From contig JBBDHG010000116.1 of assembly GCA_037951165.1 (NCBI GenBank), positions 1 to 64,000 of the forward strand: a stretch of DNA of 64,000 nt. The letters are read 5' to 3'. This document shows positions 21,701 through 34,394 of this stretch, piece by piece. The notes beneath the pieces were generated by a model. It ran no database searches and had not been told where the DNA came from. It was given only the letters and a program-made list of their open reading frames with translations. Position numbers and translations under genes: made by a program. How positions within the stretch are numbered: position 1 is the stretch's first letter; each line of letters opens with the position of its first letter. The DNA is from Lophius americanus (lineage: Eukaryota > Chordata > Actinopteri > Lophiiformes > Lophiidae).

Positions 21701-24700
21701 TTGGTATCCTTTATTCTACCACAACATCAACAATAAGACTTAAATAATAATATGTTGAGAGCAAAACATGCCAGGTTAAGGATAAGACTCCAGATGGTGA
21801 ATTAAGTAAACCTGAATCTAAATTCCAACAAAACTTTAGAACCTTCATAATGTCTGCCCTCAGGATTCTGTGCAAGCAGATAAAGAGAAAGTCATGGCCC
21901 GAAGCGCCTTATCCTGCTAGTTCCAAGTGTAGGAAAAAAATCATGCCCCCGCCTTTTATTGCAGATTCCCTCCGCATGATCGTTCTGTCAAGTAGTTCAT
22001 GTGTGAGAGATGGGATTGTCGGAAAGCCCGATCTTGCAATGTAAAAGAAGGTGAAAAAATCATTCCTGTAGCGACTCCTTTATCCAGATCCAGTTTAAAA
22101 ATGGAGTCCTCCCTTACATGTGTCCATCCCTTCTACCTGCTGACGTGTAAGAGTTACTGAACCTAGCTGGTACATCGTTACGTTAGAAAGACGTTGAACT
22201 GTTATCGGACGCTAGATTTTTACTCAATAATTTAAATCACGTTGACTTCCAAACCCAACGTTGGGCAACTCCCTCACAACCCCAGTTGCCAACAGAAATC
22301 AGATGGATGTTTGTTTAATAAGTTCAATAAAAATTCAAAGTCTTCTTGAGGCTGATTTCAGGCCAATGTTGGGTTTAGATGTTTGCATTTGAGTCCAATG
22401 TTATGTGCTGTTACATGGACGTCCTGTGCCTCTTGGAAAGTAAGCTTTTTTAATTCCTTTTTTATTCCAAAGCGTACCCCATCTTGTAAGAAATCTGTTC
22501 AACGTCTGCAAGAGCCTGAAAAACATATTGGTGTGATAGAGAGACAGACGGATAGGAAGATGAACAAACTAATGTCGGTGAAAAACATTTCCTCCTTCGT
22601 TTTACTTCGGATCCACTTCTAGCCTTCTGGTTTATTACTTGTATATAAAGCCTCAATGCAATGTTTGACTTTTGCTGAGTGAAAGATAAATAATTTGTCT
22701 AGCACCCATGCAACTAGTAGAGACTTAAACCTAATCAAACATAAAATGTTTTTTTTAGAAAATCTGAGAAGTGTTGAGGTCGCTGGATGAATCACGCTAT
22801 TGTTTACATTCCCCAAAATCTTTCACCTGAAGGCAACATTGAATGCCTCTGACTTTGTTCGGGATGAGATAAGCCGAGTTTATGAAAAGACTCTAACACA
22901 GTTTTGAAAGGTGGAGATGTAACTGTATCCATTTATCATTTATCAGTTACATTGATCGTGCAGCTCTGTTGCTTTCATCCCTTCTTCTTCTGCTACGCCC
23001 TTTCTCTAGCTTTCTGTTCGGTCTCTCTCATTTCTGACTGACTTCAAAGCTGCTATAACCCTTATCCTGCTTTCCCTCCAGTTTCGACCGGGTTTCAAAT
23101 ACCTGAGTGCATTAGGAAACCTATAAACCACATATAGCAGGTTTAATGTACCGTAGAAAATCCCTTACGGCTTTTCTCTCACGCCCACCGTTAAGTCTCT
23201 GCTACCTGTGTGGTGCTTACTTGCATTAACCTATAAAATCGTATGTTTGTGTGCGAGGATAGTGCAGCTGGGATGAAGGGGAAACACCCTCATCAACACT
23301 CCTGAAGAGGACACACTGGAATTTAGACTTGTTAATATGAAAAGCGATTCACATAAATCAGCAGTGTGTGGAACTTTTAAGAAGCAGCTGAGCAAAATGC
23401 ATGTTGTTTGGAAGTTTGTCCACAAATTTGTGCCTGTTTAAGATTCAAATCTGTAATTTGATTCGATTAGCAGCTAATGAAATATCGTTAATTTGGAAAA
23501 AAAATGGCAATATTTGCAGGAGCCAGATCTGAGGAATGAAGTCTTTAAAGTCAAAAAATGTGTTTTAAAACACCACAAAGCAGCAGATTGAAAGATTGGC
23601 TTTGGAGCAGCTGCTGACAGACGCAGCCTTCTGCCCTCCCCTTCCTGTCACTTCACCTGCGTGATGATCCTTCACGAGGTAACGGTTCTTGCGTCGGCCA
23701 GTTCTCTTACAAGATGTGTGCTTTTGCATCCATCCGTCCATCCATTCATGCATCTTTACATGCATCCCTTAGAATGAACGTTGTATTCTCTGGTGTCAGA
23801 TGTGATTAAAAAGCATGAAACGTCTTTTCACACAGCTTAGAAGAAATGATAAGAGTATTTCAATGCAATTAAGTGACTTCAATAACTCCCGTTTGTGTGT
23901 TTTAGCGGCTGGTATGCCATTCAGGCTCTGCATCAGGCCTGTGATTTTGATTTGGGGGGCTGTGAAGGTCTGAAGGCTTGTCATAGAGTAGCTGAGGTGG
24001 GGCAATGTTGAGGTGGGGTGCTGGCTGGAAGCAAAGCGGGAGCGATGTCTTAGCTTGTTGGACGTGCCCCGTTTGTGCTCTTTAATACCATTTCTCCCCT
24101 CAGGGCTGTTTGCACTTCAGAGGGATTACAACTACAAGCTACCTCTCTCATTTGTATGGTTTTTTCCCCCTGCCCGTCTTTGAGTCTCCCTTTTCTCGCC
24201 TCGTATTGTTGAACTTGTCCCCTTAAAGAACTTTTTTTTGTTGTTGCTTTTTTATTGTAGCTCCACAGGATCAGCCTCCATTCCTCCAAAAAGTCCCTCA
24301 CTTCTCTACGAGCTTCACACACATTTTAAGGTTGAAGTCGCAGGAGTATATATTTTTCTTTTTAACGTGTTAAGTAGTTGTGTTTTATCAGTGGATAAGC
24401 TAGGAAAGTTTTAGTTTTGAAGTCACTAGTCAGCCCAGGTGTTGAGGGATGTCCCAGGTGTAGAGGGATGGCCTCAGCACCTTTAAGAGGAACTTTGTAA
24501 TTTTTCTTGAAATTCAAAGTTCCCCTAACCTTTTATTTTTTATATGGATTCTGCACATCCACTTTAGACCTAAAGATGTGATTTGGAGAGAAATAGCTTG
24601 CAATGAATGATCACCTCGTATGCTAAATGTGCAAATAAGGATTGGTTATGACTAACAGGTGATATAAAGTCTATCAGTGCTGCTTTAAAATAAAATATTT

Positions 24701-27700
24701 CCTAAAAAAGTCCTTACCAAGCTCTACACGGTTCTGTAGTTGTAGTTTTTCTTGTTCGGACAGAAGGCATGGACACCTAACCCCCTCGGGGGACTCTCAG
24801 TTTGGTTTGAAGCCTTGACAGGTTCAATTCCCGCTCTGCTTTGATGCTCTACTTTTCCCTCCTGCAATATCATTACTTTGGCATTAGACGACAGCATCAG
24901 CCCTTTAAGTCAAACATTTTTCCTCCTCACTGCAATTACCATATGCAAGCCTGTGCAGAGGGAACACATCGTCTTTTGTTTGTCAGTTTACTGTGGTGGT
25001 GGTCCCCACATACCCCCCCCCCAAATACAAAGGTATTTGTGTGTGTGAGCGGCTTTGTAATTACCATTAATGTTCTTTAATTGAGACGTTACTTACATTC
25101 TTTAGTCCACATTATTGTCATTATTGCCATTATAGAGGGGCATGTGCACATAGTTTCCTGTTTTACAGCAGCTCGACATTAAAGAACGACTAATGTAAAC
25201 CAAACCAGAGCTAACAGGAAATTAGTAGTGTGCTCTAGTATCCTGTTTACACATTTTCAGACTTCGCCTTTTGTGATTTTGCTGTTAGGGCATTAAATTT
25301 GAAGCAAGAATGTTTTAACATGCATATCTGATGGAGAGCATCGGTTTTTTTTTACCCGAAGACCAACAATGGACAAATAATGTTGCCCATATTTTTGATT
25401 AAAATTCTTACATTACGGCTGCAGGAAACCAGTCTGTGGTACTTCTGAAAATTAGTTCAGTTTTAATAAAAAGCTAAATATACTAAAGTTGTCCCCCTAT
25501 AAACTACATTTATTCGCAAAATGTCACATTTTCACGAGCTGAGTTGTAGCTTTTGGCTGTTTTTTTTTGGCCAATTCAATTTGTGCTTGAATGACGAATT
25601 CTACCTAAAATGTGTTTTTTCTCTCAACATATTAGCAAGCAATTAATTCTGTATATTATTGAAACAAATTTTTTTTTACAAGACATAGCTAAGTCCTGTC
25701 AACATCGTCTACTTGATGATTAATCGGCTGGTAAATAGGCCGTCACATCTGACGTCAGGGCTCCCTTCCTCTGTTCTTCTCTTTCGCTTTTACAGAAAAT
25801 AAATCAAACGTTTCTTGATCAGACCTTATCACTTTAAAATACTTTGTCCCTTCCTCTCCTCATGTGTTACCACTTTTAAATTCTTCCCTCTGTTTGTTTG
25901 TGTTTGGACCTTCTTTTCTCTTTTGGCGATGAAACTCCGTTGTAAAGTCCTGGTATCGTTTTCCAAAGTCTTTCATGCAGTAAATGAACTGAACCCTGTT
26001 TTGACCCAGATGAAGACTACTTCTCAGACCAAAGTCTGGCTGGTTGATGCAGAAATCATGATCCAATTGTAAAATTCAAAAGTTCTTATATCTTATTAGT
26101 TAAAACCTTTCCAGAATTTTTCAAATATTCCTTTTCCCACATGTATGTATCTGCTGGGAGGTAAACACTGCAGCTGCAGCTCTCTTATGTCCCAGTGCGA
26201 TAGGAACACTATCATTGGTACATCAGATGTGTCAGTTACTGTATGCTATTACCGCCTCACTGTGTCTCTGCCTGTCCCTGTAATTACGCTGTTTTTCCAC
26301 CGCTTTGTCTCACACTCATCCTCGGATCCCTCCTCTGTGCCAGTCAGGTAATCCAGGCAGCCAGGTACCTGCCTCAGCCGTTCCACCTTCCACCCCCCCA
26401 CCTTCCTCTCCATTGTGCTTCTTAAGAAGTGAACAATCTTGGAGTATGGGCATCATATTCCATTGGATATTAAGACAGTGATGCACACTGGCTAAATGTC
26501 CTGTAACGGTCTCACTTGTTCTGTTATAACATAACAAAGTTAATCATACCAAAGCCTCTGGTGACTGAAGAGCTCATGCTTATTCATTTTTGTTAGGAAG
26601 GCAATAACTTGTAGAAACACAACTTGATCATGCCAATTTCTTATCTGACTATATCTGGTTGTCTTCTTGCAGAGGTAATGGTATTGCAATAAAGTGTATT
26701 AATGTGTGTACACAGCTGGTACTAAAATGGATGGTTTGTACTGCAATGCATCATTTCCAGCTGTAATATACAGTAGTTGCTGCTAATACTGAATAAGTAT
26801 ATTTATAATCCTATTAGCCAAAAGGTACAACAACTACATAAAAACAAATCTAAATTCCTTGATATTTTTTGAAACTTTTGAAGTTCATTTCCGGTCATTT
26901 TGATATCATATATTTAATAAACTATGCAAAGTTATAGATTTAAGAGCATTTCGGGTTGGTCAAGCCGAAGACAGGGCTGTTTTTCTTCGCTCATACACAC
27001 GGAGTGACCTCTGTCAATCAGCGTCATCTAGGAAGAAACATAAATCAAAGACGATCTGTCTTTTAGGCCTATCCAGAGGGGAAACATACCACATCAGTCA
27101 AGTGTAATTTGTAGCTGAGTGTGAAGGCATCGCCCACGCCTTGCAGTTGAACCCCCACCAGAAATATTTATCATCTGTCACAGGACCGATGAGCAGCAGT
27201 CTTTCCTTTTAATATTGTCTTTTATGGACAAATATCTGCTACGTGGGTTTTGGTTGATATTTTATAAAGTCAGTTTCAGAGGTACTTCAAACCGGCTTCA
27301 TGAGTGGGAAGTCCTAGAGGGATAGATAATCTTGTTTATGAGGGAGTACAGACGACTGTTAAAGGCTTTGGAGGGGATATTTTCAGGGACTGGGTCACTC
27401 CGTCCTTTGGCATGCGTGCATATAACGGCCTCGACTGTGTGCTACCAGTGGGACTTTCTCCTCACACGTCCACTTTTCCTGACACCATAGTTCTCAAACC
27501 CAAACCTGGCAGTGTGACTGCAAGACAGCTTTAAGCAGGTGTTACGCTCAAACAAAACTATACTAAGAGATTTACAAGTGAAAGTGTTGTCAGTCTTGTC
27601 CACCTGCCTTTTGTATGTGTATATATATATATATACCTGTTTTCGTGATGCAACTTTAAAAGACCGAGACGGTATAAACTGATTTACATTTTTAAAAGAA

Positions 27701-28799
27701 AAGAACATACTTGGTATTATTTCATAGTTGAAATATCAACAATATATAATTGACAAAAACGATCCAAAAAAGCCTTTCTTGCAATGTTTTAAAAAAAGTA
27801 GAGTAGATTGGAATTAGAAATTTAATTGAGAATCTTCTCTAGATTTAGTTCTTCCTTGTCATGTGCCTTCACGGAAATCCATCAAGTAGTTTTTGATAAA
27901 TTTGATACATTCAAACGCAAACAAAATAATGATCAACAATTATAATTTAAGGGTGTCTTGTTTATCATATTCCCAACCATTCTAAAATATTTTTTGACTA
28001 ATCTGTCAAGTAGTTATTGTGTGAACCCAGAGAAACACAAACAACAGCAAAAACATGACCTGAGATAAAAATAAGAAAAAAAATAAAAATGTAAGTATTG
28101 ATCAGTAATAAATACTAGAAGATGTCCTTGTATACTTTTCAGGACCGTACACTCGCCAATCATGCAGCTCTGCGGGCTGCAAACATCTATTTAGCCGGGT
28201 AATAAAGGGTAGGTCAGACAGAATGCTGACACCCTGGCTGAAGTGCTTGCAGCTTAGTGCTACCTGGTACTGCTCCTTTCAGCATCACCCTGAGCCTGGT
28301 GCTCTTAGCTTTAACTCCCATTCTTTGCAGAATGAAGGGCCTCAGCCAGGCGCCTGGCTGCGTTCCCTGTTGCCCACCGGGGCCTCAGACATCGACTAAT
28401 GAGGGGGGACAAATCATCATTGTGCCAGCCTTTACTGCAAAACATGGGCGGAATAACATTTGCTCTGATCGTCTTATCTTTTAGAGAGGACTCGGGGCTG
28501 TATGGAGCCCACCCTCTGTCACCGTAGGACAGCAGCGGGTGTCAGTGTGTTTGTCAACAGAGTACAGTTGCCCCTCATATTTATTTAGATTGCATCCTAA
28601 AATAGCTCGCTGGCTGACTCAATAGCTGGCAAGAGACAAGCTTTCAAATGTGGGCCAAGAGGAAGGGGGTGAGGATGTGGCATTATTTCAGAGTGGTCCG
28701 AGTTCTGGTGTGTAACTGACAGAAAGTTAGACAAACATTCATGGAAGAAACTACCGTCATAAAAGTTTATTAAAGTAAAATCATGTACTTTAATACATC
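18701..28799. other. Long unrecognised stretch, no gene seen
   Basis: About 10 kb of AT-rich sequence with scattered short open frames, none longer than 113 codons and none with a recognisable domain. It contains a small (ATCC)-like run near 23730, an (AT)n tract at 27619-27635, and a tRNA B-box-like 'ggttcaattcccgc' at about 24823 without a convincing SINE body. A strong acceptor-like pyrimidine tract ends at 21246, but the phase-0 frame after it has no usable donor. It is probably intronic if the plus-strand gene model holds. Confidence 0.45.
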
Positions 28800-29930
28800 C
28801 TTACAGAGCATAGTCCTTAACAGAGCATAGTCCTTTACAGAGCATAGTCCTTAACAGAGCATAGTCCTTTACAGAGCATAGTCCTTTACAGAGCATAGTC
28901 CTTTACAGAGCATAGTCCTTTACAGAGCATAGCCCTTTACAGAGCATAGTCCTTTACACAGCATAGTCCTTTACAGAGCATAGCCCTTTACAGAGCATAG
29001 TCCTTTACACAGCATAGTCCTTTACACAGCATAGTCCTTTACAGAGCATAGTCCTTTACAGAGCATAGTCCTTTACACAGCATAGTCCTTTACAGAGCAT
29101 AGCCCTTTACAGAGCATAGTCCTTTACACAGCATAGTCCTTTACAGAGCATAGTCCTTTACAGAGCATAGCCCTTTACAGAGCATAGTCCTTTACAGAGC
29201 ATAGTCCTTTACAGAGCATAGTCCTTTACAGAGCATAGTCCTTTACACAGCATAGTCCTTTACAGAGCATAGTACTTTACAGAGCATAGCCCTTTACAGA
29301 GCATAGTCCTTTACAGAGCATAGTCCTTTACACAGCATAGTCCTTTACAGAGCATAGTCCTTTACAGAGCATAGCCCTTTACAGAGCATAGTCCTTTACG
29401 GAGCATAGTCCTTTACACAGCATAGTCCTTTACAGAGCATAGTCCTTTACAGAGCATAGCCCTTTACAGAGCATAGTCCTTTACGGAGCATAGTCCTTTA
29501 CACAGCATAGTCCTTTACAGAGCATAGTCCTTTACAGAGCATAGCCCTTTACAGAGCATAGCCCTTTACAGAGCATAGTCCTTTACGGAGCATAGTCCTT
29601 TACACAGCATAGTCCTTTACAGAGCATAGTCCTTTACAGAGCATAGCCCTTTACAGAGCATAGTCCTTTACGGAGCATAGTCCTTTACACAGCATAGTCC
29701 TTTACAGAGCATAGTACTTTACAGAGCATAGCCCTTTACAGAGCATAGTCCTTTACGGAGCATAGTCCTTTACACAGCATAGTCCTTTACAGAGCATAGT
29801 CCTTTACAGAGCATAGTCCTTTACGGAGCATAGTCTTTTACAGAGTATAGTCCTTTACAGAGCATAGTCCTTTACACAGCATAGTCCTTTACAGAGCAAA
29901 GTCCTTTACAGAGTATAGTCCTTTAAATAT
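28800..29930. repeat. 17-bp minisatellite, about 66 units, with 85-bp higher-order period
   Basis: The unit is ttacagagcatagtcct with point variants: agccc for agtcc, cacagc for cagagc, cggagc, and agtac. In the right half the cggag variant recurs at 29399, 29484, 29586, 29671, 29756 and 29824, spacings of 85, 102, 85, 85 and 68 bp (5, 6, 5, 5 and 4 units). This shows that blocks of several units were duplicated together. Units at the left edge (ttaacag) and right edge (gagtatag, tttaaatatc) are the most diverged, as usual in minisatellites. There is no long open frame through it. Confidence 0.98.
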
Positions 29931-31640
29931 CATAGTCTGGACGGCGGAGTGGAACTTCTAAAGTGACAAACCCAGGATGCTATTGCCAATGATTGTATTA
30001 ATAATCTGGTAGTAAATTTCTGGATTGATTGATGAAAAAAAAAGTTTTTGCAACCCTATTGGAATATATTCTGAACCATGCAGACTTAAGAGAATGCAAA
30101 CCTCCATCAAGGCAGTTCCCATATTATGTTATTGCGCATAAAAGCATTATTTCCATGCTGGTTTAATTTTCTTATGTGAACACTTGACCAGAGAGGCCTA
30201 CGACTAGAGTTTGGAATCATGTCGGTATCATTATAAGATTGATAGTTACTTCAGATGCATAAACTTTTGAAGATGGATCAAAATTGACACCTAGCTGAAT
30301 CAACACAGTTTCCACCACAATTTCATCTTCGTTGACTTCTGTTGTATTATTTATCTCGCTGGAGTGAATTTTCCATGAATTCTCCATTTTTCCATTTATG
30401 GAAATGATAATCTGTCTCCTGATAATTGGAACCTGTAGGCCCAAACACATTGATGACGGCGGTGTGGTAGGATCTGACTGCAGGTTAGAAGATGAACTGA
30501 TTCAAAGAAGCGTGTTTCAGTAATTTTGGGGACTTGCAATAGCATGATAGATACTCAGGGTTCATTTGCCAACATTTATCAGCAATGATAATACAGACAT
30601 AGTTTCATTCTAAAGCCAGAAATCAAACTTTGAGGCTTTGACTCCTTTTGTAAATTGAAGGTATATGGGGGCGTTTTCCCTGTTTTCAGCCCAATTCTTT
30701 GTCTTTGTATTTGTCTTTGTTTTGGCTGAGATTCTTTGTGACAGCGCCTTACTGACAGTGACGTCAGTAAGAAGCGATAACTTCTAGATAGGGTATATTT
30801 CAGTTTGTGTAATTGCATAAGCTGATATTTGCACTGTTTTGTATGCAGTGTAAGCTTATTTAGTTCATCATCAGTTATTCAATGGCCATGTTCTGAAACT
30901 GCCTCCTCATAGTGAGGTCCAACAAATATGACAAAGCTCCATGGATTAGCAAATAAATCAATTAAGTGAATGAACATTCCCAAAATTGACCAAATATTTG
31001 ATAGCATCTAAAATGCGAGATTTAACCGTTTTATCTCATCATACATTGTAAAGAATTTAATGATTTTGATTTTTGACTAACTACTCATGAAGTGTAACTG
31101 AGATACCAGTGTAATGTCTCAGCACCTTGAGGTCCTCTCCTGCAGGTGAGTGTTGCTCCTGTTCCTTCAGGAATGTTCTGACATTCCCTATCCAGATGAT
31201 ATTCAGGCTTAGGAAATCTGTGACAGACTTTTGGGGGGGACAGGTCTGGGCTTAGGACCCATCAGCCTGGGGAGACGGCCAGGGGCGACATAAACATTCC
31301 TTGTCATCTCCATAGCTACCTACCCTTCTCCTGACTTCTCCCACTGCCCTACAGCTTCTTGAAGAGGTCACACACCTGTCTGCACCTCTTCTTTCCTTTC
31401 TCCGCCTTCCACCTACATCCCCCCCCACCCCCCATCCTTCATACTTCGACTCATCGACCTCATTGATCTGCTGTCATCAAGTGCCGATTTGTTGAAACAC
31501 CAACAATGCACCAAAAACTTTAGTGAAAAGGGCACGTGTTTCATAGTTGGATGCTCCCATTGATATATCTAATAATAAATAGTCTATATTCTTTATGATA
31601 CACAGTACAACATTGTGAAATAAGTTTATTTGTATTAGTT
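29931..31640. other. No gene or element recognised
   Basis: AT-rich sequence with chance frames only (30217-30450 and 30579-30818 on minus). A C-rich run lies at about 31418-31432. Confidence 0.45.
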
Positions 31641-31760
31641 CCATCCCTGTGGGCCACATTGGGGTTCAGGGTCTCGCTCAAGGAAACTACGACATGTGGA
31701 CTGCAGGGTCAGTAGTTGGTTCAAACAGCCATCGTTCCAATGGCTGCTCTTCCCCCTTCA
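31641..31760 (-). mobile_element. tRNA-derived SINE fragment, minus orientation
   Basis: Read on minus it contains 'accctgcagtccacatgtcg' followed by tagtttccttgagcgagaccctgaacccc. That is the conserved middle of a widespread fish SINE (usual form: cctgcagtccacatgtcgaagtgtccttgggcaagacactgaacccc). Sixteen bases agree with the copy at 44.2 kb except at one position. It is a partial copy. Confidence 0.7.
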
Positions 31761-33430
31761 GAGCTACAGCCTTCCCAAAGACCCAACGATTTTCATGAAT
31801 AATTAAACATACAAGAAGAATTAGATGGATTACTTGATGAAAAGTAAAGTTCCACTGCAAAAAAAAACTACGTTCAAAACTTTATTATAGTAAAATTTTA
31901 CTGACGAAATGCTGTAAAAACTTTACTTCTAGACATTCTAGACATTTATTTTTTGAATTCTCTTGGCATTGTAAAACATTGTCTTTGATAAGGTCCATAA
32001 AGGTTATTCTTGCTAATTAACAGAGATTAATAGACCCTCATGGTTTCCTCTGATCAAGTAGAGTAGAGCTGCCGTTAACTGTTGGTAGTATTCCTAGCCT
32101 CTATTAGGTCAGACGGCTATAGAACTATGGAACCAAAACCTTTTGGACAGAGAGCTGGTCATGTTGTCCAGTACAAGGCTGACTGGTAATCCCTCGGGTT
32201 AGATGGTTCCTTTTGAACCTCTTCGCTCTCCCATACTTATTGGAGACCAAAGCCTGCTGTAACTATTTAAATTGAAATCTATCTGACCCAACCAAAAAGC
32301 GGTACATCACGTATTTGACCTTACAATTGTTTCTTTCCTTGAACGTACAGTATTAATAAACTTAACCCAAAAACATACCAGGTTTGTCTTAAGGATAGGG
32401 TTAGGGATCATGCTGCCTGATATAGGGCTTCAAGTTAATATTTGGTTTACCAAAGGGACTGAAGAGGCAAAGATTTCTTTCAAGCACAGATTCAATATTT
32501 CCTTCAGGAATTATATTTGGGAATTTGATAAAGGCCTAAGTCTCCATGAGGGAAGGATTCGTATCTGCTTGAAGCTATTATTGGAGATTTAAGCGGAGAA
32601 GACGAGCGTTATCTTACATAGAAACGTTGCCTGGAGTCAGAGGTCAGTAGACTTGTATGGGTTAGATCTTCGAGCTGTTTTGTCTCATCTTAAGAGGTGC
32701 ACAGACACGTGTATTCTCCTACAAAATGTCTTAGAGTCTACACATTCCAGCTGTTTTGGAGTTGGTTGTAGATATCAAATAACCTGTATAATAACTGAGA
32801 ACATCATAGACATTCCACAGTGTCTGTTCCTCTCATTTCTTTTGATTTTGCCCCTCCGTCTGTATCTCCGAGCAGATGGTTTCACTGGCCAATACTCCCC
32901 CTGCAGAGAAGAGAAACCCCATATTTTTTAAATGACTACAATACCCATAAATCCATGTGTGTGAGAACCTAATTCCTAGGTCGCTGAGAAAAGCTGTGAG
33001 GGGTCAAAGTGAGAGCTAGAGGTCAGGAGTGATGAAGTGCTAGCAGGTAGACGGTGTGGTTTTGTAGCTAATGGCCCCTAAAGGTCGCTGCTAAAAAGCA
33101 GTACTTCAATTACTTTTAACGCAACATGTTAAATCCTCAGGAATTTATTAGCTAAATAAGACAGAGGCAACCATGCATTTTAGGATTCGAATAAGCAACC
33201 CAGTATGTCAAAAAGGTGACAAAAAGAGGTCAAAGTTGATCTATTTATGGAGCTGGTAGTGTGTTTTCTTGGTTGTAGCTGAGATGAGGGGAGATGATGG
33301 ATGGACTTGAAGTTGTTGGATTTACCTCGGGCTTGAATAGAGCACAACAGGAAGTCACCACGGATTCACCTGTTGACAGGACAGGACGCTGCAAATCTTA
33401 CCATGGTTTGGGCAAAAAAATACGTTTTCT
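31761..33430. other. No gene or element recognised
   Basis: AT-rich sequence. Short chance frames only. Confidence 0.45.
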
Positions 33431-34394
33431 CAACGGTGGGTAGTAACAAAGTACTTTTACTCAAGTACAGTACTTAAATACACATTTAAGTACTGAACTA
33501 AAGTATTTCCATTATATGCTACTTTATACTTATACTCCACAATATCCCAGAGGGAAATATTGTACACTGTTAAAAAAACAACTAAAATTAACAGTGTAAA
33601 GCTGTTGTTACCTAAAGAAGACATATATTGTGACCATGTACAAGACATTATGGTAAATTACCATGAAAAAACAGATATGATGTAAATCTGTTTATGGTTA
33701 ACAAGGTTAACATGGAGTTTTTATTTTGCCTTGAATTCAACATTATTTCAGAAATATATGCTATATTTTTAGCATGCTCTTACTGTGGAAACAACAGTAA
33801 GCACTTTCTTAATGAGAATAAGGTGTTTTTACTCAAAATTTAAATTGACATACCAGAAAATCTGCAATTTAGACGGATTGATTTTATGGTCACAACTTAT
33901 ACAACTTATGATATTATAATATTTTTCCCTTAATCTTACCAAAGGTCTGTCTGTGTTTTCTACATAATCTGATGGTAAAAATTAAGTTACTTACTATATA
34001 TTTATTCAGGATAAGTTACTGTATCTACTACAGTGATATAACGTGTAGAATTTTACAGTCACTTACTGTTGTCATTTGTCAGTCTTTAACCGTAATTTCT
34101 ACAGAAAGCTTTTACAGTGCACATCTTATTCTACGACTTTGACTACTGCAACCTTTACTACCTAAAGCAGTAATGTAAACCAAAAATAATAATGAGAGGG
34201 ACGATTCTACTGCTCAATGAGCAATGAGTAGTAGTAATTAAATACTTTAAGTACATTTTGCTTATCATACATTCATACTTTTACTTAAGTAAAGTTTTTG
34301 ATCTAATAAATCTTTTTTGGTATGAAGTATTTTCGCAGTGTGGTATAAGTAACTTTAGTAGAATAAAGGATATAATATACTTCATCCACCACTT
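33431..34394. mobile_element. hAT-like MITE, copy 3, carrying a nested element
   Basis: The left end is 'caacggtgggtagtaacaaa' followed by gtacttttactcaagtac. The right end is 'tacttcatccaccactt'. The ends are inverted repeats of the cagtggtgg type. Flanking 8-mers cgttttct and gattttct agree at six positions, which is compatible with an 8-bp hAT target duplication. The body is interrupted at 33565 by a second element (33565-34119). It then resumes with 'gagagggacgattctactgc' and tactttaagtacatttt, matching copy 1. No transposase is present. Confidence 0.7.
33565..34119. mobile_element. Nested DNA element with CACTGTWAAA inverted ends
   Basis: The left end is tgtacactgttaaaa (from 33561). 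The right end read in reverse complement is tgtgcactgtaaaag. These form inverted repeats of about 14 bp with two mismatches. The interior is AT-rich and studded with acagta/tactgt motifs, as in a family common in teleosts. It splits the host MITE between its 'gggaaatattgta' block and its 'gagagggac' block. No protein is encoded. Confidence 0.6.

Noticed and set aside
24781..24840. B-box-like 'ggttcaattcccgc' suggesting a SINE.
   Set aside because: No matching A box at the right distance and no recognisable SINE body.
28800..29930. CRISPR-like array because of many short direct repeats.
   Set aside because: The 17-bp units are contiguous with no unique spacers, and the genome is eukaryotic. 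This is a minisatellite.
30217..30450. 77-codon minus frame with fairly balanced composition.
   Set aside because: No domain, no splice context, no upstream promoter feature. Indistinguishable from chance.
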